Shown piece after piece: positions 60,701 to 64,000 of a DNA stretch of 64,000 nt. A program made the translations under genes and the position numbers. The first letter of the stretch is position 1. Each line of letters starts with the position of its first letter. The stretch comes from Pseudoalteromonas sp. MSK9-3 (lineage in GTDB: Bacteria > Pseudomonadota > Gammaproteobacteria > Enterobacterales > Alteromonadaceae), in assembly GCF_003590335.1 (NCBI RefSeq), contig NZ_MIET01000014.1, forward strand, positions 62,001-126,000. Reading direction: 5' to 3'. Below the pieces are notes generated by a model. It worked only from the letters and a program-made list of their open reading frames with translations, did not search any database and was not told the DNA's origin.

Positions 60701-62481
60701 ATTCTACGTGGCATTGCATCAAGGTAGAGCTGCTGCCAGTCAACAGATTCACCGTTTATCCATGCTTTTAGCGAATCATGCAACGTGACGTTGAGCTTGC
60801 CAATATCAAACACTTGTGGATTGTCTAAGGTGGCTTTAGATACTTTGTCGACGTGCCAAGCGCTTGGCGTATTTTCGAGGTAACACGCGAGCTGAGAAAG
60901 GGCGTCTGTCGCAGAGCTTGCGATAAACCCGAGACGGTAAGCCATTGCCTCACGACCTGTTTGCAGTGTATACGCTACACTACGCAGATCTAAGTCAGTT
61001 GCAGGTGTGTTGTTCAAGTAATCGCTCAGCTGTGATGCTCTTTGCATCAATGCTGGTTTGCTTTTTGCTGATAAAATAAACGCCATACTTTGATTGAGAA
61101 CGGGATCTAAATTGTCGCTTTGCGCTGTGGTATGTGGGGCTAGAGGGGGCTCTTGTAAAATAAGGTGCGCATTCACGCCAGCAAAACCAAAAGAAGAGAC
61201 ACCAGCAATACGTGTTTTAGTCTGCATCGCCTCATTCGGCCATGACTGAGCGTCGGTAACGACCTCAAATGGTGACTTTTTTAAGGAGATTTTCGGGTTC
61301 AAGTTATCGAAATTTTGTAATGGTGAAATGGTTTTGTTGGCGAAGCTGAGTAACACTTTGATCACCCCAGCAATACCCGCTGCGGATTCTAAATGACCAA
61401 TGTTGGTTTTTACGGTACTGAGGTAACACGGAGAATGCGCGGCGTTTTTGGCCCTCGTTGCCCTAAAGGCACGCTTTAAGCCTTGGATCTCTAATGGATC
61501 ACCCAGTTTGGTGCCTGTGCCGTGCAGCTCTACAAACGACACTTGATCAGAGGTGATCCCGGCTGCTTCGTGTGCTTGTTGAATGACCCGAGATTGTGAA
61601 AAAGGGTTAGGGGAGGTAAGGGTGTTTGTTTTTCCAGAGTGGCCAATACTGCTGCCTTTAATTACACCATAAATGGTGGCGTTTAATTCGGTTGCTTTGT
61701 CGATAGGCAATAGCAGTAACATGCCAAGGCCTTCACCCCGAACGTAGCCGTCTGCGTCGGCATCAAGGGTCTTACATCGGCCTTTAGGCGAGAGCACGCC
61801 GAGTTTACTGAACGAGACATAGCGGCTTTTTGTGATCAACAAGTTGACGCCACCGACCAAGGCTGCTGAGATCTCATTGTTTTTGAAGTCGTTGATAGCT
61901 TTATGGATGGCGACCAGAGATGACGAACACGCCGTATCGACAGTTTCACTAGGGCCCTGAAAATTAAAATAATGAGAAATACGATTGGCAAATACACCCG
62001 TTGACATACCCGTTAAGAAGTGTGGGTCAATATTGCCTGTTGAAAACTCTTGATAGTCGGTATTGCTGCACCCTAAGTACACCCCAGTATTTGAGTTTTT
62101 AAATAAAGACGGCGGTAAACCTGCGTCTTCAAAACAAGACCATGCAAGCTCTAAACTTAAACGCTGTTGTGGATCCATACTTTGCGCTTCGGTGGGCGAA
62201 ATAGAGAAGAACCCCGCATCAAAACTATCAATATTGTCTATGAAACCGCCCCATTTGCTCACCATTTTTTGGTCATCTTTTTTAGGTGATGGGTCGTAAT
62301 CTTTTCGCCAATTCCAGCGCGACTCTGGAATTTCTACAATGCTGCTGATTTTGCTGTTGAGGTTGTGCCAAAACTGCTCTTTGGTGCGTGCACCGGGAAA
62401 ACGCAAAGACATACCGACTATCGCAATGTCTTGATGGGTGTGATCAGAAGTTGTTTTCACCGTGGTGTGGCTTTTTTTCAT
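40783..62481 (-). CDS. Trans-AT hybrid PKS-NRPS megasynthase, five modules, reductive release
   Basis: A single 7232-aa assembly line. Domain order: KS1-DH-KR1-cMT-ACP1 (residues 17-1860), KS2-KR2-ACP2 (1948-3165), C-A-PCP (3205-4335), KS3-KR3-ACP4 (4384-5545), KS4-KR4-ACP5-TD (5578-7232). The four KS active cysteines are 185, 2107, 4548 and 5731, each with the HGTGT and GH histidines. Phosphopantetheine serines are 1819, 3132, 4300, 5505 and 6761. No AT domain is present; LPxYPF linker remnants end three of the KS-side linkers, as in trans-AT systems. The product cannot be named. KS1 lies at the N-terminus, so it accepts a starter or a chain from an upstream protein. The start at 62481 follows a weak GAGA ribosome site and a strong hairpin. 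A carbamoyltransferase gene precedes it on the same strand by 158 bp. Confidence 0.95.
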   Translation of the reverse strand: MKKSHTTVKTTSDHTHQDIAIVGMSLRFPGARTKEQFWHNLNSKISSIVEIPESRWNWRKDYDPSPKKDDQKMVSKWGGFIDNIDSFDAGFFSISPTEAQSMDPQQRLSLELAWSCFEDAGLPPSLFKNSNTGVYLGCSNTDYQEFSTGNIDPHFLTGMSTGVFANRISHYFNFQGPSETVDTACSSSLVAIHKAINDFKNNEISAALVGGVNLLITKSRYVSFSKLGVLSPKGRCKTLDADADGYVRGEGLGMLLLLPIDKATELNATIYGVIKGSSIGHSGKTNTLTSPNPFSQSRVIQQAHEAAGITSDQVSFVELHGTGTKLGDPLEIQGLKRAFRATRAKNAAHSPCYLSTVKTNIGHLESAAGIAGVIKVLLSFANKTISPLQNFDNLNPKISLKKSPFEVVTDAQSWPNEAMQTKTRIAGVSSFGFAGVNAHLILQEPPLAPHTTAQSDNLDPVLNQSMAFILSAKSKPALMQRASQLSDYLNNTPATDLDLRSVAYTLQTGREAMAYRLGFIASSATDALSQLACYLENTPSAWHVDKVSKATLDNPQVFDIGKLNVTLHDSLKAWINGESVDWQQLYLDAMPRRISLPSYPFSQSKHWIDTNRLAEPATLVLHPLLHRSVPSLDELVFESHFTGREFFFEDHQVEDKKVLPGVCSLEMVIKAVCLSHDITPDHHIALEHISWLRPITFASTQSEIVVNLSLWEQNQILCFELYNPHDTHQPCYARGQIRIAQSDTMQGKGCETLPASHFSSFTFASTEQLTTETISELTSETLYARFENAGLNYGPSFQGVQRVQKQHDESLALLRIKHPDSEQFYASPAMLDAALQSLAIFSDEDTLSLPFALESVEFFNVHTGLTTPEVDHKEVWVKARQTSANGCDTHKYNVEIYDFHHKLIVRFTGFSTRVLSHTIQPIENPPASAMLNNTVKMISSDTKEYHQSTAPELALLKPGWSIIATGSPRESHIDATIWDYQGPLCDKPKFIQTTSSLPTSDAYIADHLIWLAAGECAEPLVLFRYIKSLLDNDYANKSFSITLVTTQTQQIHNEPTYADGAGLIGLLQSVAKEYPMWTIRILDVPTRSFSDQAHSEEIENMWQSAVSLPAGLYALRQSQWFEFTIATHHYQYATHQPLVHPENASSVCRYRQNGVYVVLGGAGGLGQAWSEWMIRHYNAQIIWLGRSQENEKIKNDIARLAHIGKAPVYYSADATDQHAMQSAIERIEQSFEQIHGVVHSILHLEDQSVAKMDDAQFLRSYQAKQQTGYTTFELFKHRDLDFVLLFSSLQSFSPAAGQSNYAAGCQYLDSLAKSYSDQVPVKIVNWGYWGSIGIVQDDYYQQKMAKIGIGSIEVNEGMSALAEFMSSSVSQVGIVKVTEQARHQLTQHRSYSSEQTFAPFLHRDSTITYQQTNDLSQEDVLNMLSDALHRAECHTLLARAIHLAKLPDYFQSWWQETQRYLNDANLMNGHDIAKIDKPYRTGATHNKLLDECLSHLPDILQGHKKATDVIFPSGSLTLVESVYKNNAQADYANQVLVEQLTDYLAQLDSPAIKILEIGAGTGGTTAAVLPHLAPWSIDEYAYTDLSHVFFNHANAQFKPEYPYISTKYFDVSQPVSAQRSPSDIALASYDVVIATNVLHATANIRTTLQNAKACLKPGGIILINEVVEKSLFTHLTFGLLEGWWLSQDSAIRVNGAPLLSLTTWQNLLEEEGFVNVGAPTASNSAQQVIYAQSNGHIIQAAVADKTSNKHASNADNSSERSTNSLAKNDPASVMNTHTLEQGIKSYVQQALFYIASKALNIPEDELDADESFADYGVDSILAIQMLDDINETFSLSLPATLLFDYPSISTLSVYITTEHQSHVAQFVTVQSASKHSVLASDAVDAPTTPIAQSHAHAFASCAPNTKRRYRKPQHTDEGPISQHQTSTLSEAPLNNGEYDEQNSSGSAQKVAIVGMSGQFGTATNLDEFWAMMQNQETSVTEQTRWTLDTLSEQAQSWCKYASLLDDISCFDAAFFSITPQEAMYMDPQQRLFLQECYKALDDANMADRVSGENMGVYLGCAQGDYASLATDDAPAQLFWGNAGSVIPARVSYFLNLKGPAIAVDTACSSSLVSIHMACQALLNNEVSSALVGGVATLCTSQFSHHAGKAGMLSPDGTCYTFDDRANGFVPGEGVGVLVLKRLDDAVRDKDHIYGVILGSATNQDGTTSGITAPSSVSQEQLHLEVYHRFNISPDSIGMLEAHGTGTKLGDPIEFQALTRAFRHHTDLTEFCALGSVKTNIGHCLTAAGVAGVIKALLAIKHKSIPASRNFNTGNAHIDWQDSPFVVNTQNKEWHAEPGKNRRAAVSSFGFSGTNAHVVLEEYHAQPTHERPKTHSEHAALITLSARSANALTEKAKQLHHWLQSQPSELNCTALAYTLHTAREQMEYRMGFVASHPEQIKAQLQLFINKNRGDWKKGEVKQGRTILSALDDGDFTRWIAASDYTKLLALWVVGAAIDWQQLYSELTPQKLRLPVYPFDKAQHWLPQKPLPNVILPVNEPTTVGENARLSAASEHSENISDTPQLSSATPSHKDSPDSEARCSDVSFIKSNEVEQAALLHYLPAWKHLPSWKKSEWAQVSRSNESDLACGPSPVTHVISIGDFALDELNMSADITVHPLHVTSSHIAYEYTAYAEQLLQHLQQVITNKKSVLIQVIINADTINLNPQYLNALSGMLKTAMLESSYLNTQLISFENNISSETLVDIIEHERKLMSRAAGVSGGVIRYVQQSDTLTTKAPITKTQLTFESAPIAQRFARTQLSWKDNGVYIISGGLGQIGQLFATEILNNTSHAKVILIGKTPVNSTISEQVHALEQITPPQNGHQCPTDSSGSSSRVEYFALDIADTHQVTELFSSLAERDLLITGIIHSAGVHKDSLITHKTAIELKHVFSPKVMGLTVLDEASKTLELDFFISFSSIAGVFGNLGQADYASANAFVDQYMAHRTTQVAAGSRHGLSMSINWPLWADGGMHVDEQTQSALQRKGVMLMPTEVGISAFYQALALGAQSTQHCFLFGSPTRLAHVWDINTNTHNRESSSEALSYAHAPSPLSNNAHIMQSAHVMDYLKSVISSITKIPSEELDEQDNFREIGFDSIMLMTIAQTIAADDVLNIDELPPALLFELDSLEALHRYCVDNLREGVTHKALPLSHADNHQYMPTQATITPETLPLSKAQQGLWLLHKQKPDLCAYNIPLVFEVAKPNISLMQDALDFVCKNNPALRVMMRETDGLPLQSVMQHGPKIHEMTASFNTKDELVNTLNSTINQPFILNNQPLIKVTHWATTLNSQPLNLMVIVFHHLIIDGASASMFFEQLMQAYQRLLTGLSLADTSPDLGFFKFIEWEKAMLNDAQGHTLKQFWRTELQGPLPVTELSTDHVHSRIDDTHTQTKETLTHKNRVNVHLPSTTASQVTHYCKQTGVSPSIFFLSVFQILLSQFSKSSKRALPSELIVGIPVLHRPQPSMAKSLGLFVNQLPLRNTVSSTAPFSTLTTSNQQKLNAIVRHSALPLSEIVNTINAPRYTEHHPVFQIGYAFHNFVAQSWFDNNTAIAEAVWSEFQQQPELDLSLEVTPLPDQYSITFKFNEHAYDHTLIAQLAHTYIRLIETVIQSSTMVSSKIDSNARNTGNTAPLTELLIADMLKQAIPESVSSSVSTCKLTQSKRSYQISQNLTTSSNQPTLVRLFEAHATISPQSIALISGNASMSYGELNTKANALAEYLLNLDEIKHHQGEHLLIGICAKPSIELLIAILAILKAGAAYLPIDPHTPQERARFILKDAQPTLLLLDSALSFAQESVLRSHTDDISVHLLEKCLNDSQINSPTYRTGRLAQTRISGSDLAYVIYTSGSTGEPKGVLVAHDNVTQLFSNSRSIFEFSNQDTWCLFHSYAFDFAVWEIWGALLHGGKLVIVDEATKKDSATFSLFLAEHEITILNQTPSAFFPLMDKLIANPQLTHHIRKIIFGGETLELTRLTPWFDANYARPELINMYGITETTIHVTYASINKEMVLNNPNNSIIGNALPGYEVYILDEQRNLVTDGSVGEMYIAGTGVTQGYLQRPTLTETRFISHTFADGNRRRLYRTGDLAKRLTNGTHNALEGSLEYIGRTDDQVQIRGHRIEIGEVQHAVMALSYVSSACVVTQNKHQGDVLVAYIVTNTAVSIATIRTDLLNQLPEYMVPSFFIFIDKLPLTANGKLDKAALVKQKQANQPPLQPAQDNIAHNNAATISQTMPRVSVQQLEASITELWLQTLEIESVGLDEPFFEAGGNSLLANVLSAKFSSVMNLNFSITDIFQHSTISAMAAHLSKQTGDVSTAPYVPADSLFKQTMNTDNTANTAVEQSDKQDSPYPEYFASNVAIIGMSCQYSESADHHAFWQNLIKGKDLLKRLNNYDENEAVTWLDSWIDGQDMFDPEFFNISDKNAKTMSYSQRQLLLHAWKAIEDAGYRSDQIPKTGVYISASNVDTPNLNVHDKMTDGQFILNAQDYVASTLNQPGTLPTTISYHLGFTGPSLFVHSNCSSSMSAISLACAALKAKEIDYAIVGAACLYPQRRTGYHYEKGMNFSSDARCKVFDESADGMIGGNGVSVIVLKRADDAVDDADNIYSVIRGINVNNDGKDKAGFFAPGNQGQMRVIEQALQSANVNPESISYIEAHGTGTALGDPIEFASLQQVYQKYTTNKQFCGLGAVKSNLGHTDTLAGLTGLIKTSLSLYHKQLPASLHYTTPNPHINLADSPFYVVDKQQAWETPYLPRRGAVSSFGIGGTNAHAILEEYTPPTMSDDGHVTAPLMHSAHSETPYIVVLSAQSNEVLTRQVHLLLEHLSVNQYAESQLKNIAYTLQTGRTAMTHRIGFVVHSLLQLRDELQSYLANTSSSCTPNPKEAVSTPAVSPLQQQEYLQTCFNNHQYQEILQRWLETGFANWDFLYQGAFDSTSSLGARAAHITKLSLPTYPFALKQHTLWGMPETSSTKNSSKPHHDNTLNTSILPASASSDKSASTQTSHTAELTLQVPHWIDKSFAHTPNTHTDAQHHVIFCDVPEMSVPNATTYSLFSSHYGIEHKIEDYGYQLVDIIKQLLTLKQPISLQLVLNDSYGAIKAPSQANVYFCFHSLLKTASLENPSLKTQVILCDNTTRNDTLTTRLVDDKHDNETVIRYIHTNRQVLAYQPLSTQEHVLTQPNDNMPWQSDGVYLITGGLGGIGQHFIAELNRMQQHKTVIISGRKPLEHPDVQAQLTQLACANTTLKYYQVDVSKKMAVILLIRDIIAEFKTLTGIIHAAGVLNDTLLTKKDKPAFGGVLAPKVNGVIALDEATQDMPLDFFVCFAGLSGINGAVTQVDYATANAFLDSYMHYRDTLVTKGLRSGKSCSIDWPYWQDGGMKINPQFATQLTQLGITPMPTKIGIAAFKHSLQQVQTVVDYKAHVIQDGNQPHLVSSSRFQSKTHLYSHLTEFLLTHAASLLGVDAQNIDLDSDLGDLGADSIVFISFINQINKQYQLDISPSVLFTHTTLNSIHSHIINTYETQLVTVNDVSQDSLPADHAMQSKPTSQSTSELTNDPVAIIGMSCEFPQAKNPDAFWHNLSKGKDSVTPYVWPQESNPGEGPLLCEINWLGQLDKTEHFDPLFFNIAPAESNRIGRQESLLMMHVWKCIEDAGYDPTALAGSNTGVFVGCQSNYYQGMLTSSAFAPNRMSYFLDLHGPSEGVDTTCSSSLVAIHKAVRAIEQGDCDQAIVGGVNIIDTPHASLAMHDIGALSPTGKCRPFSDDADGIVRGEGIGMLFLKKRSACEKDNDSIYGTILGSAVNHGGKSHGFTVPNAKAQSRLLTKAWQNAKVDPASISYIECHGTGTSLGDPVEIDALKQAYSTANNQPSEETTCALGSVKSNVGHLEIAAGIAGVIKVLLQFKHKTLAPSLHVKALNPYLSLDNTPFTVQTTLADWQSQQQRRAAVSSFGISGVNAHLVLEEYQNDTACNDLDAPSSHSHDKAVDPIKPCTTGDTSIVLLSANTDTQLQAQIIELKSFLSDPINTDLDTPHQLARLAYTLQVGRTHQKYRAAWVVASMAELINSLTDTIKEIKSGRFKASAVNKAHKATLTNDDVQTLKQSNNLPALAKFWLNSKDVCWDTFNSDTSSKLKKMHLPTTSFIDAIHLERGVTSLELEKTSPSNEGEKNAFNHGATPWLVLENDWVSAPIVNSELTPLSDVANLSGKRVLIVSYDEKSQHALLNTLSPCIRDTVNCLLFSELTNDHSEHTFTSDTRPDVVFFIAQHACVSQNLGGDVYENNTPDSTQNSASSQQRLGGSALNDITTQLEPLFQFIKAIDAFDKDAIQLFYASFNDTDSLPRYDITALLRSYSLRNTLHQWTTVEFINNASSNEKSNRDTWQTLLLQEYCAPQLANNVDQQFNHVKYAQNARFGAQLNKTNMAEYQHQSAPNEPIQFKHHGVYLIAGALGELGQQLCEQLLTQYTATLILLGRTSAAHNKSAIEKLSALPGKVHYLSCDVSNEDDVVQVKDYIDTLELQQQQSLNGILHLGTAFSEFENSWQDFEQALSVKVQGSMVLDHVFRNTPLDFFVMFSSMAVFGSLNHLSYSYGNGFQNTFASARDLAVIQGARQGKSLAINWGYWHSNNPVKSIENEFAIKKGYSLIHMTEAFEAMPTLLMSGQSSLCVMSCHNSDKIYHNTLSHLKRAQKQSIKVTGNSAIISPSSQHNISEVVINIVANVIGVEPNELDLECDLYDYGFDSISLLKTFQQLKAQLSIDIQADAFKNMNTIQALITEIELLAEQQSNTDLLVQTPQKHLPEKLKQVPDFILDAGFTLSEPPSALDHAYDGDVKFVLLTGATGFLGCHILSQLMDTTQAKVYCLVRAPSLKKAQQRLQNTAASYQLKIDMRRIVPVLGDMERPQLGLSKKNWLKLCAEVEHIVHTASYVNHIQPYFAFKKSVAGTNELLTMATSQTLKMMHFVSSTTASTQVNNSHFSVNPIEDFINTDDASLICSGYGQSKWVQEENIRQASEYGVPYTIYRFSEISGSSTTGIGNTDDIFHRILRMMLSVPVRAQGMPYLLDIIPVDKAAQSIVFGMADKDKRNTVFNVANQAPLPIDRFYQYAEQHQLCFSTENKATFIHACEGYAKKLTDEHDRIIMEGLLSCRPGYDEYLFETYLMPMTPYNKDNFKALLKQYDITLGDWTPLFNTYFKQWQHDTHQSVLWRHLESNLS
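45847..49332 (-). other. PKS module 4: KS-KR(degenerate)-ACP
   Basis: KS3 has Cys4548 in an unusual VHSNCSSS context. KR3 keeps GGLGGIG and Tyr5364, but the catalytic Ser position is Gly5351 (CFAGLSG), so reduction is doubtful and a beta-keto group may remain. ACP4 Ser5505 is in LGADSI. Confidence 0.82.
49477..52869 (-). other. NRPS module 3: C-A-PCP, predicted threonine
   Basis: The condensation motif HHLIIDG (second His 3336) is intact. The A domain has YTSGSTGEPKG and YRTGDL. Aligning to GrsA-PheA by eye, the pocket reads D-F-W-N-I-G-M-I-H-K; the known threonine code is DFWNIGMVHK. PCP Ser4300 is in GGNSLL. No epimerase is present. Confidence 0.83.
52987..56640 (-). other. PKS module 2: KS-KR-ACP
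   Basis: KS2 has Cys2107. KR2 has GGLGQIG with Ser2956, Tyr2969 and the Asn of YASAN, so it should be active. ACP2 Ser3132 is in IGFDSI. Expected beta-hydroxy output. Confidence 0.88.
56902..62433 (-). other. PKS module 1: KS-DH-KR-cMT-ACP
   Basis: KS1 has Cys185 in VDTACSSS. The DH has His651 and Asp832 (DAALQSL), but the usual Gly of HxxxGxxxxP is Asp. KR1 has its NADPH motif near 1160, Ser1288 and Tyr1301. The C-methyltransferase has the SAM motif EIGAGTGGTT near 1556-1565. ACP1 Ser1819 is in YGVDSI. Expected output is an alpha-methyl, alpha,beta-unsaturated acyl chain. Confidence 0.88.
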
Positions 62482-62510
62482 AATGTTGTCTCAAAAACGG
62501 GTGTACGCAC

Positions 62511-62548
62511 ATTAAATACCGCACTGTGTTCGCGCTGCGGTATTTAAT
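62511..62548. promoter_or_regulatory. 13-bp perfect inverted repeat upstream of the megasynthase gene
   Basis: ATTAAATACCGCA and TGCGGTATTTAAT around a 12-nt loop, 29 bp before the start codon. There is no T-run on the minus strand, so it is an operator or leader hairpin rather than a simple terminator. Confidence 0.6.
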
Positions 62549-62571
62549 TGTTAATTCAAAGAAAGCGAAGG

Positions 62572-62603
62572 GCCTATCGCAATACCAATGTCCTTTGATA
62601 GGC
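62572..62603. other. Short stem-loop in the carbamoyltransferase-megasynthase gap
   Basis: GCCTATC/GATAGGC, 7-bp arms with an 18-nt loop. Possibly an mRNA processing or pausing structure. Confidence 0.35.
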
Positions 62604-62639
62604 TCCTAAATGCCAGGTACTGTCGGCTTTTTAGTACTG

Positions 62640-64000
62640 TTATTTTTCGTAAATGGTGTTATTGATCACCAGCACATCTATACCTGACATCAGAAAGACC
62701 GCCAGCATGTCTTCTACACAATGCACGATGGGTTTCCCCATAATGTTGAAACTGGTATTTAATAATATAGGTACGCCAGTGATCTCTCTGAAGCTGTCGA
62801 TTAAGTTGTAGTAGGGGGCATTCCACTCTTTTTTAACACTTTGTAGGCGGCCGGTATGGTCAATATGTACGACCGCAGGGACTTTATCTCTGACCGATTC
62901 TTTAAATACCAAGGTGCGTTCCATGTAAGGCGATTCTTGATAGTCTTCAAAGTACTCTTCGCCATATTCATGCAAAATAGAGGGGGCGAAAGGCCTAAAC
63001 TCTTCGCGAAATTTAACGCGGGCGTTAATAATGTCTTTCATGTCGCTCAAACATGGGTTGGCCAATATAGAGCGATTACCCAGTGAGCGAGGCCCAAATT
63101 CAGCTCGGCCTTGTGCCCAGCCTATAATTTTACCTTGCGCTAAAAACTCAGCGGTTTTTTTATACACTTGGTCGCCGTGATCGGTGATTTTTAAATGACT
63201 ATATTGGGCGAGCTTATCGAGTGATTTTTGTTTTATTTTGCATCCGGTATACGGTGATTGAATTTGCTTACTCGGTTGCCACTGAGGGTGATCTTGTTGA
63301 TAACATAGCAAGGCTGCACCAATTGCATTACCATTATCAGCAGGGGCTGACGGTACGTAAATATTCTCAAACTTTGATTGTGCTAATGCAGTGCCCATAA
63401 ACGATGAGTTAAGCGCACAACCACCTGAAATTGTCAGGTTTTTAGAGGGAGCATAGTCGTAAATTGCGTTTATTAAATCCATAAAAATTTCGCAAAACAC
63501 CAGCTGGCCTGTATAGGCAAAGTCTTTATATTGTTCTACAGATTCACCGGGTTCTCTGGCCATACTTTTTATTTCTTTCATGATGGCGTTGAGGTTTTTT
63601 GGCACCGTAAAATTACCATTTTTTACTTGCAGTGAAGCGCGTAATAATTCATAGACTTTTTCATCTTTTTTACCGTACGGGGCTAAGCCCATGACTTTCC
63701 ACTCTTCTCCTTTGAGGGGATCAAAGCCAAGATTTTCACAGATGATGGTGTAGAACAGTCCCAAGCTTTTAAACGAGCGTTTTACTTTAATCGGCGCAGG
63801 GGTAATAACCCCATTTTTATAAGTAAAATAGTCAATACTGCTTTTTTCACCCATACCATCAACCACTAAGCATGACGCTTCGTCGTACGGGCTGTTAAAA
63901 CATGCGTTTGCAGCATGGGTTAGGTGATGATCGAAATAGCGTATATCGGTAGCGGGCTTTTTACGGTAGTTACCCACAATATAATTTCGACAAGAGGCCT
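62640..64000 (-). CDS. Carbamoyltransferase (NodU/TobZ family), 5' end outside window
   Basis: Transfers a carbamoyl group from carbamoyl phosphate, through carbamoyl-AMP, to a hydroxyl of a small molecule, as in NodU, TobZ and several antibiotic pathways. The frame stays open to the window edge, so about 130-150 N-terminal residues are missing. Visible are the metal-binding FDHHLTHA motif, the nucleotide-binding VVDGMGE and SGGCALNSSFMG, and the C-terminal domain with GRAEFGPRSLGNRSILANP and LLNTSFNIMGKPIV. It lies 158 bp upstream of the megasynthase on the same strand, so it is probably a tailoring enzyme of the same cluster. Confidence 0.93.
   Translation of the reverse strand, partial: ASCRNYIVGNYRKKPATDIRYFDHHLTHAANACFNSPYDEASCLVVDGMGEKSSIDYFTYKNGVITPAPIKVKRSFKSLGLFYTIICENLGFDPLKGEEWKVMGLAPYGKKDEKVYELLRASLQVKNGNFTVPKNLNAIMKEIKSMAREPGESVEQYKDFAYTGQLVFCEIFMDLINAIYDYAPSKNLTISGGCALNSSFMGTALAQSKFENIYVPSAPADNGNAIGAALLCYQQDHPQWQPSKQIQSPYTGCKIKQKSLDKLAQYSHLKITDHGDQVYKKTAEFLAQGKIIGWAQGRAEFGPRSLGNRSILANPCLSDMKDIINARVKFREEFRPFAPSILHEYGEEYFEDYQESPYMERTLVFKESVRDKVPAVVHIDHTGRLQSVKKEWNAPYYNLIDSFREITGVPILLNTSFNIMGKPIVHCVEDMLAVFLMSGIDVLVINNTIYEK

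Overview
The window reads as chromosomal DNA of a marine gammaproteobacterium of the Alteromonadales, most likely Pseudoalteromonas. The grounds are the moderately AT-rich coding style, the large outer-membrane and lipoprotein peptidase set, a rhombosortase, a TonB-dependent receptor, MiaE, TrhO, FklB and an IS4-type element. Genus is inferred from gene content only; there is no rRNA or other marker here to fix it.

Positions 1-40050 are mostly ordinary chromosome: an S9 lipoprotein peptidase, rhombosortase, gamma-glutamyltransferase and the NAD malic enzyme maeA. An IS4-type element of 1428 bp sits exactly in the loop of the maeA terminator. Next come a periplasmic binding protein, a SIMPL protein, a MAPEG/sulfotransferase pair, miaE, a TonB receptor, a DEAD-box helicase with cvfB, trhO, a tRNA-Ser(UGA), fklB, an unlisted 47-residue double-glycine peptide gene with its own terminator, a P-loop kinase, and a MAO-like flavoenzyme. 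After these lie a predicted metal exporter, an M28 peptidase, a DUF3025-natA-natB operon, an LpxH-like phosphatase, proS, trmO, a 1353-aa hybrid sensor kinase, and a divergent REC/HD-GYP regulator.

Positions 40050-40782 are nearly gene-free. They hold the decayed remnant of an XRE-type regulator and an 11-bp inverted repeat.

Positions 40783-64000 are part of a biosynthetic gene cluster on the minus strand. It consists of one 7232-aa megasynthase and, upstream of it in transcription, a carbamoyltransferase cut by the window edge. The megasynthase order is KS-DH-KR-cMT-ACP / KS-KR-ACP / C-A-PCP / KS-KR-ACP / KS-KR-ACP-TD. No acyltransferase domain is present in any PKS module, so this is a trans-AT PKS-NRPS hybrid. 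The adenylation pocket reads DFWNIGMIHK, one conservative change from the threonine code. One KR lacks its catalytic serine, and the chain is released reductively as an aldehyde or alcohol. With the neighbouring carbamoyltransferase this suggests a carbamoylated, threonine-containing polyketide. I do not recognise the product. The trans-acting AT and other cluster genes must lie beyond the right edge or elsewhere in the genome.
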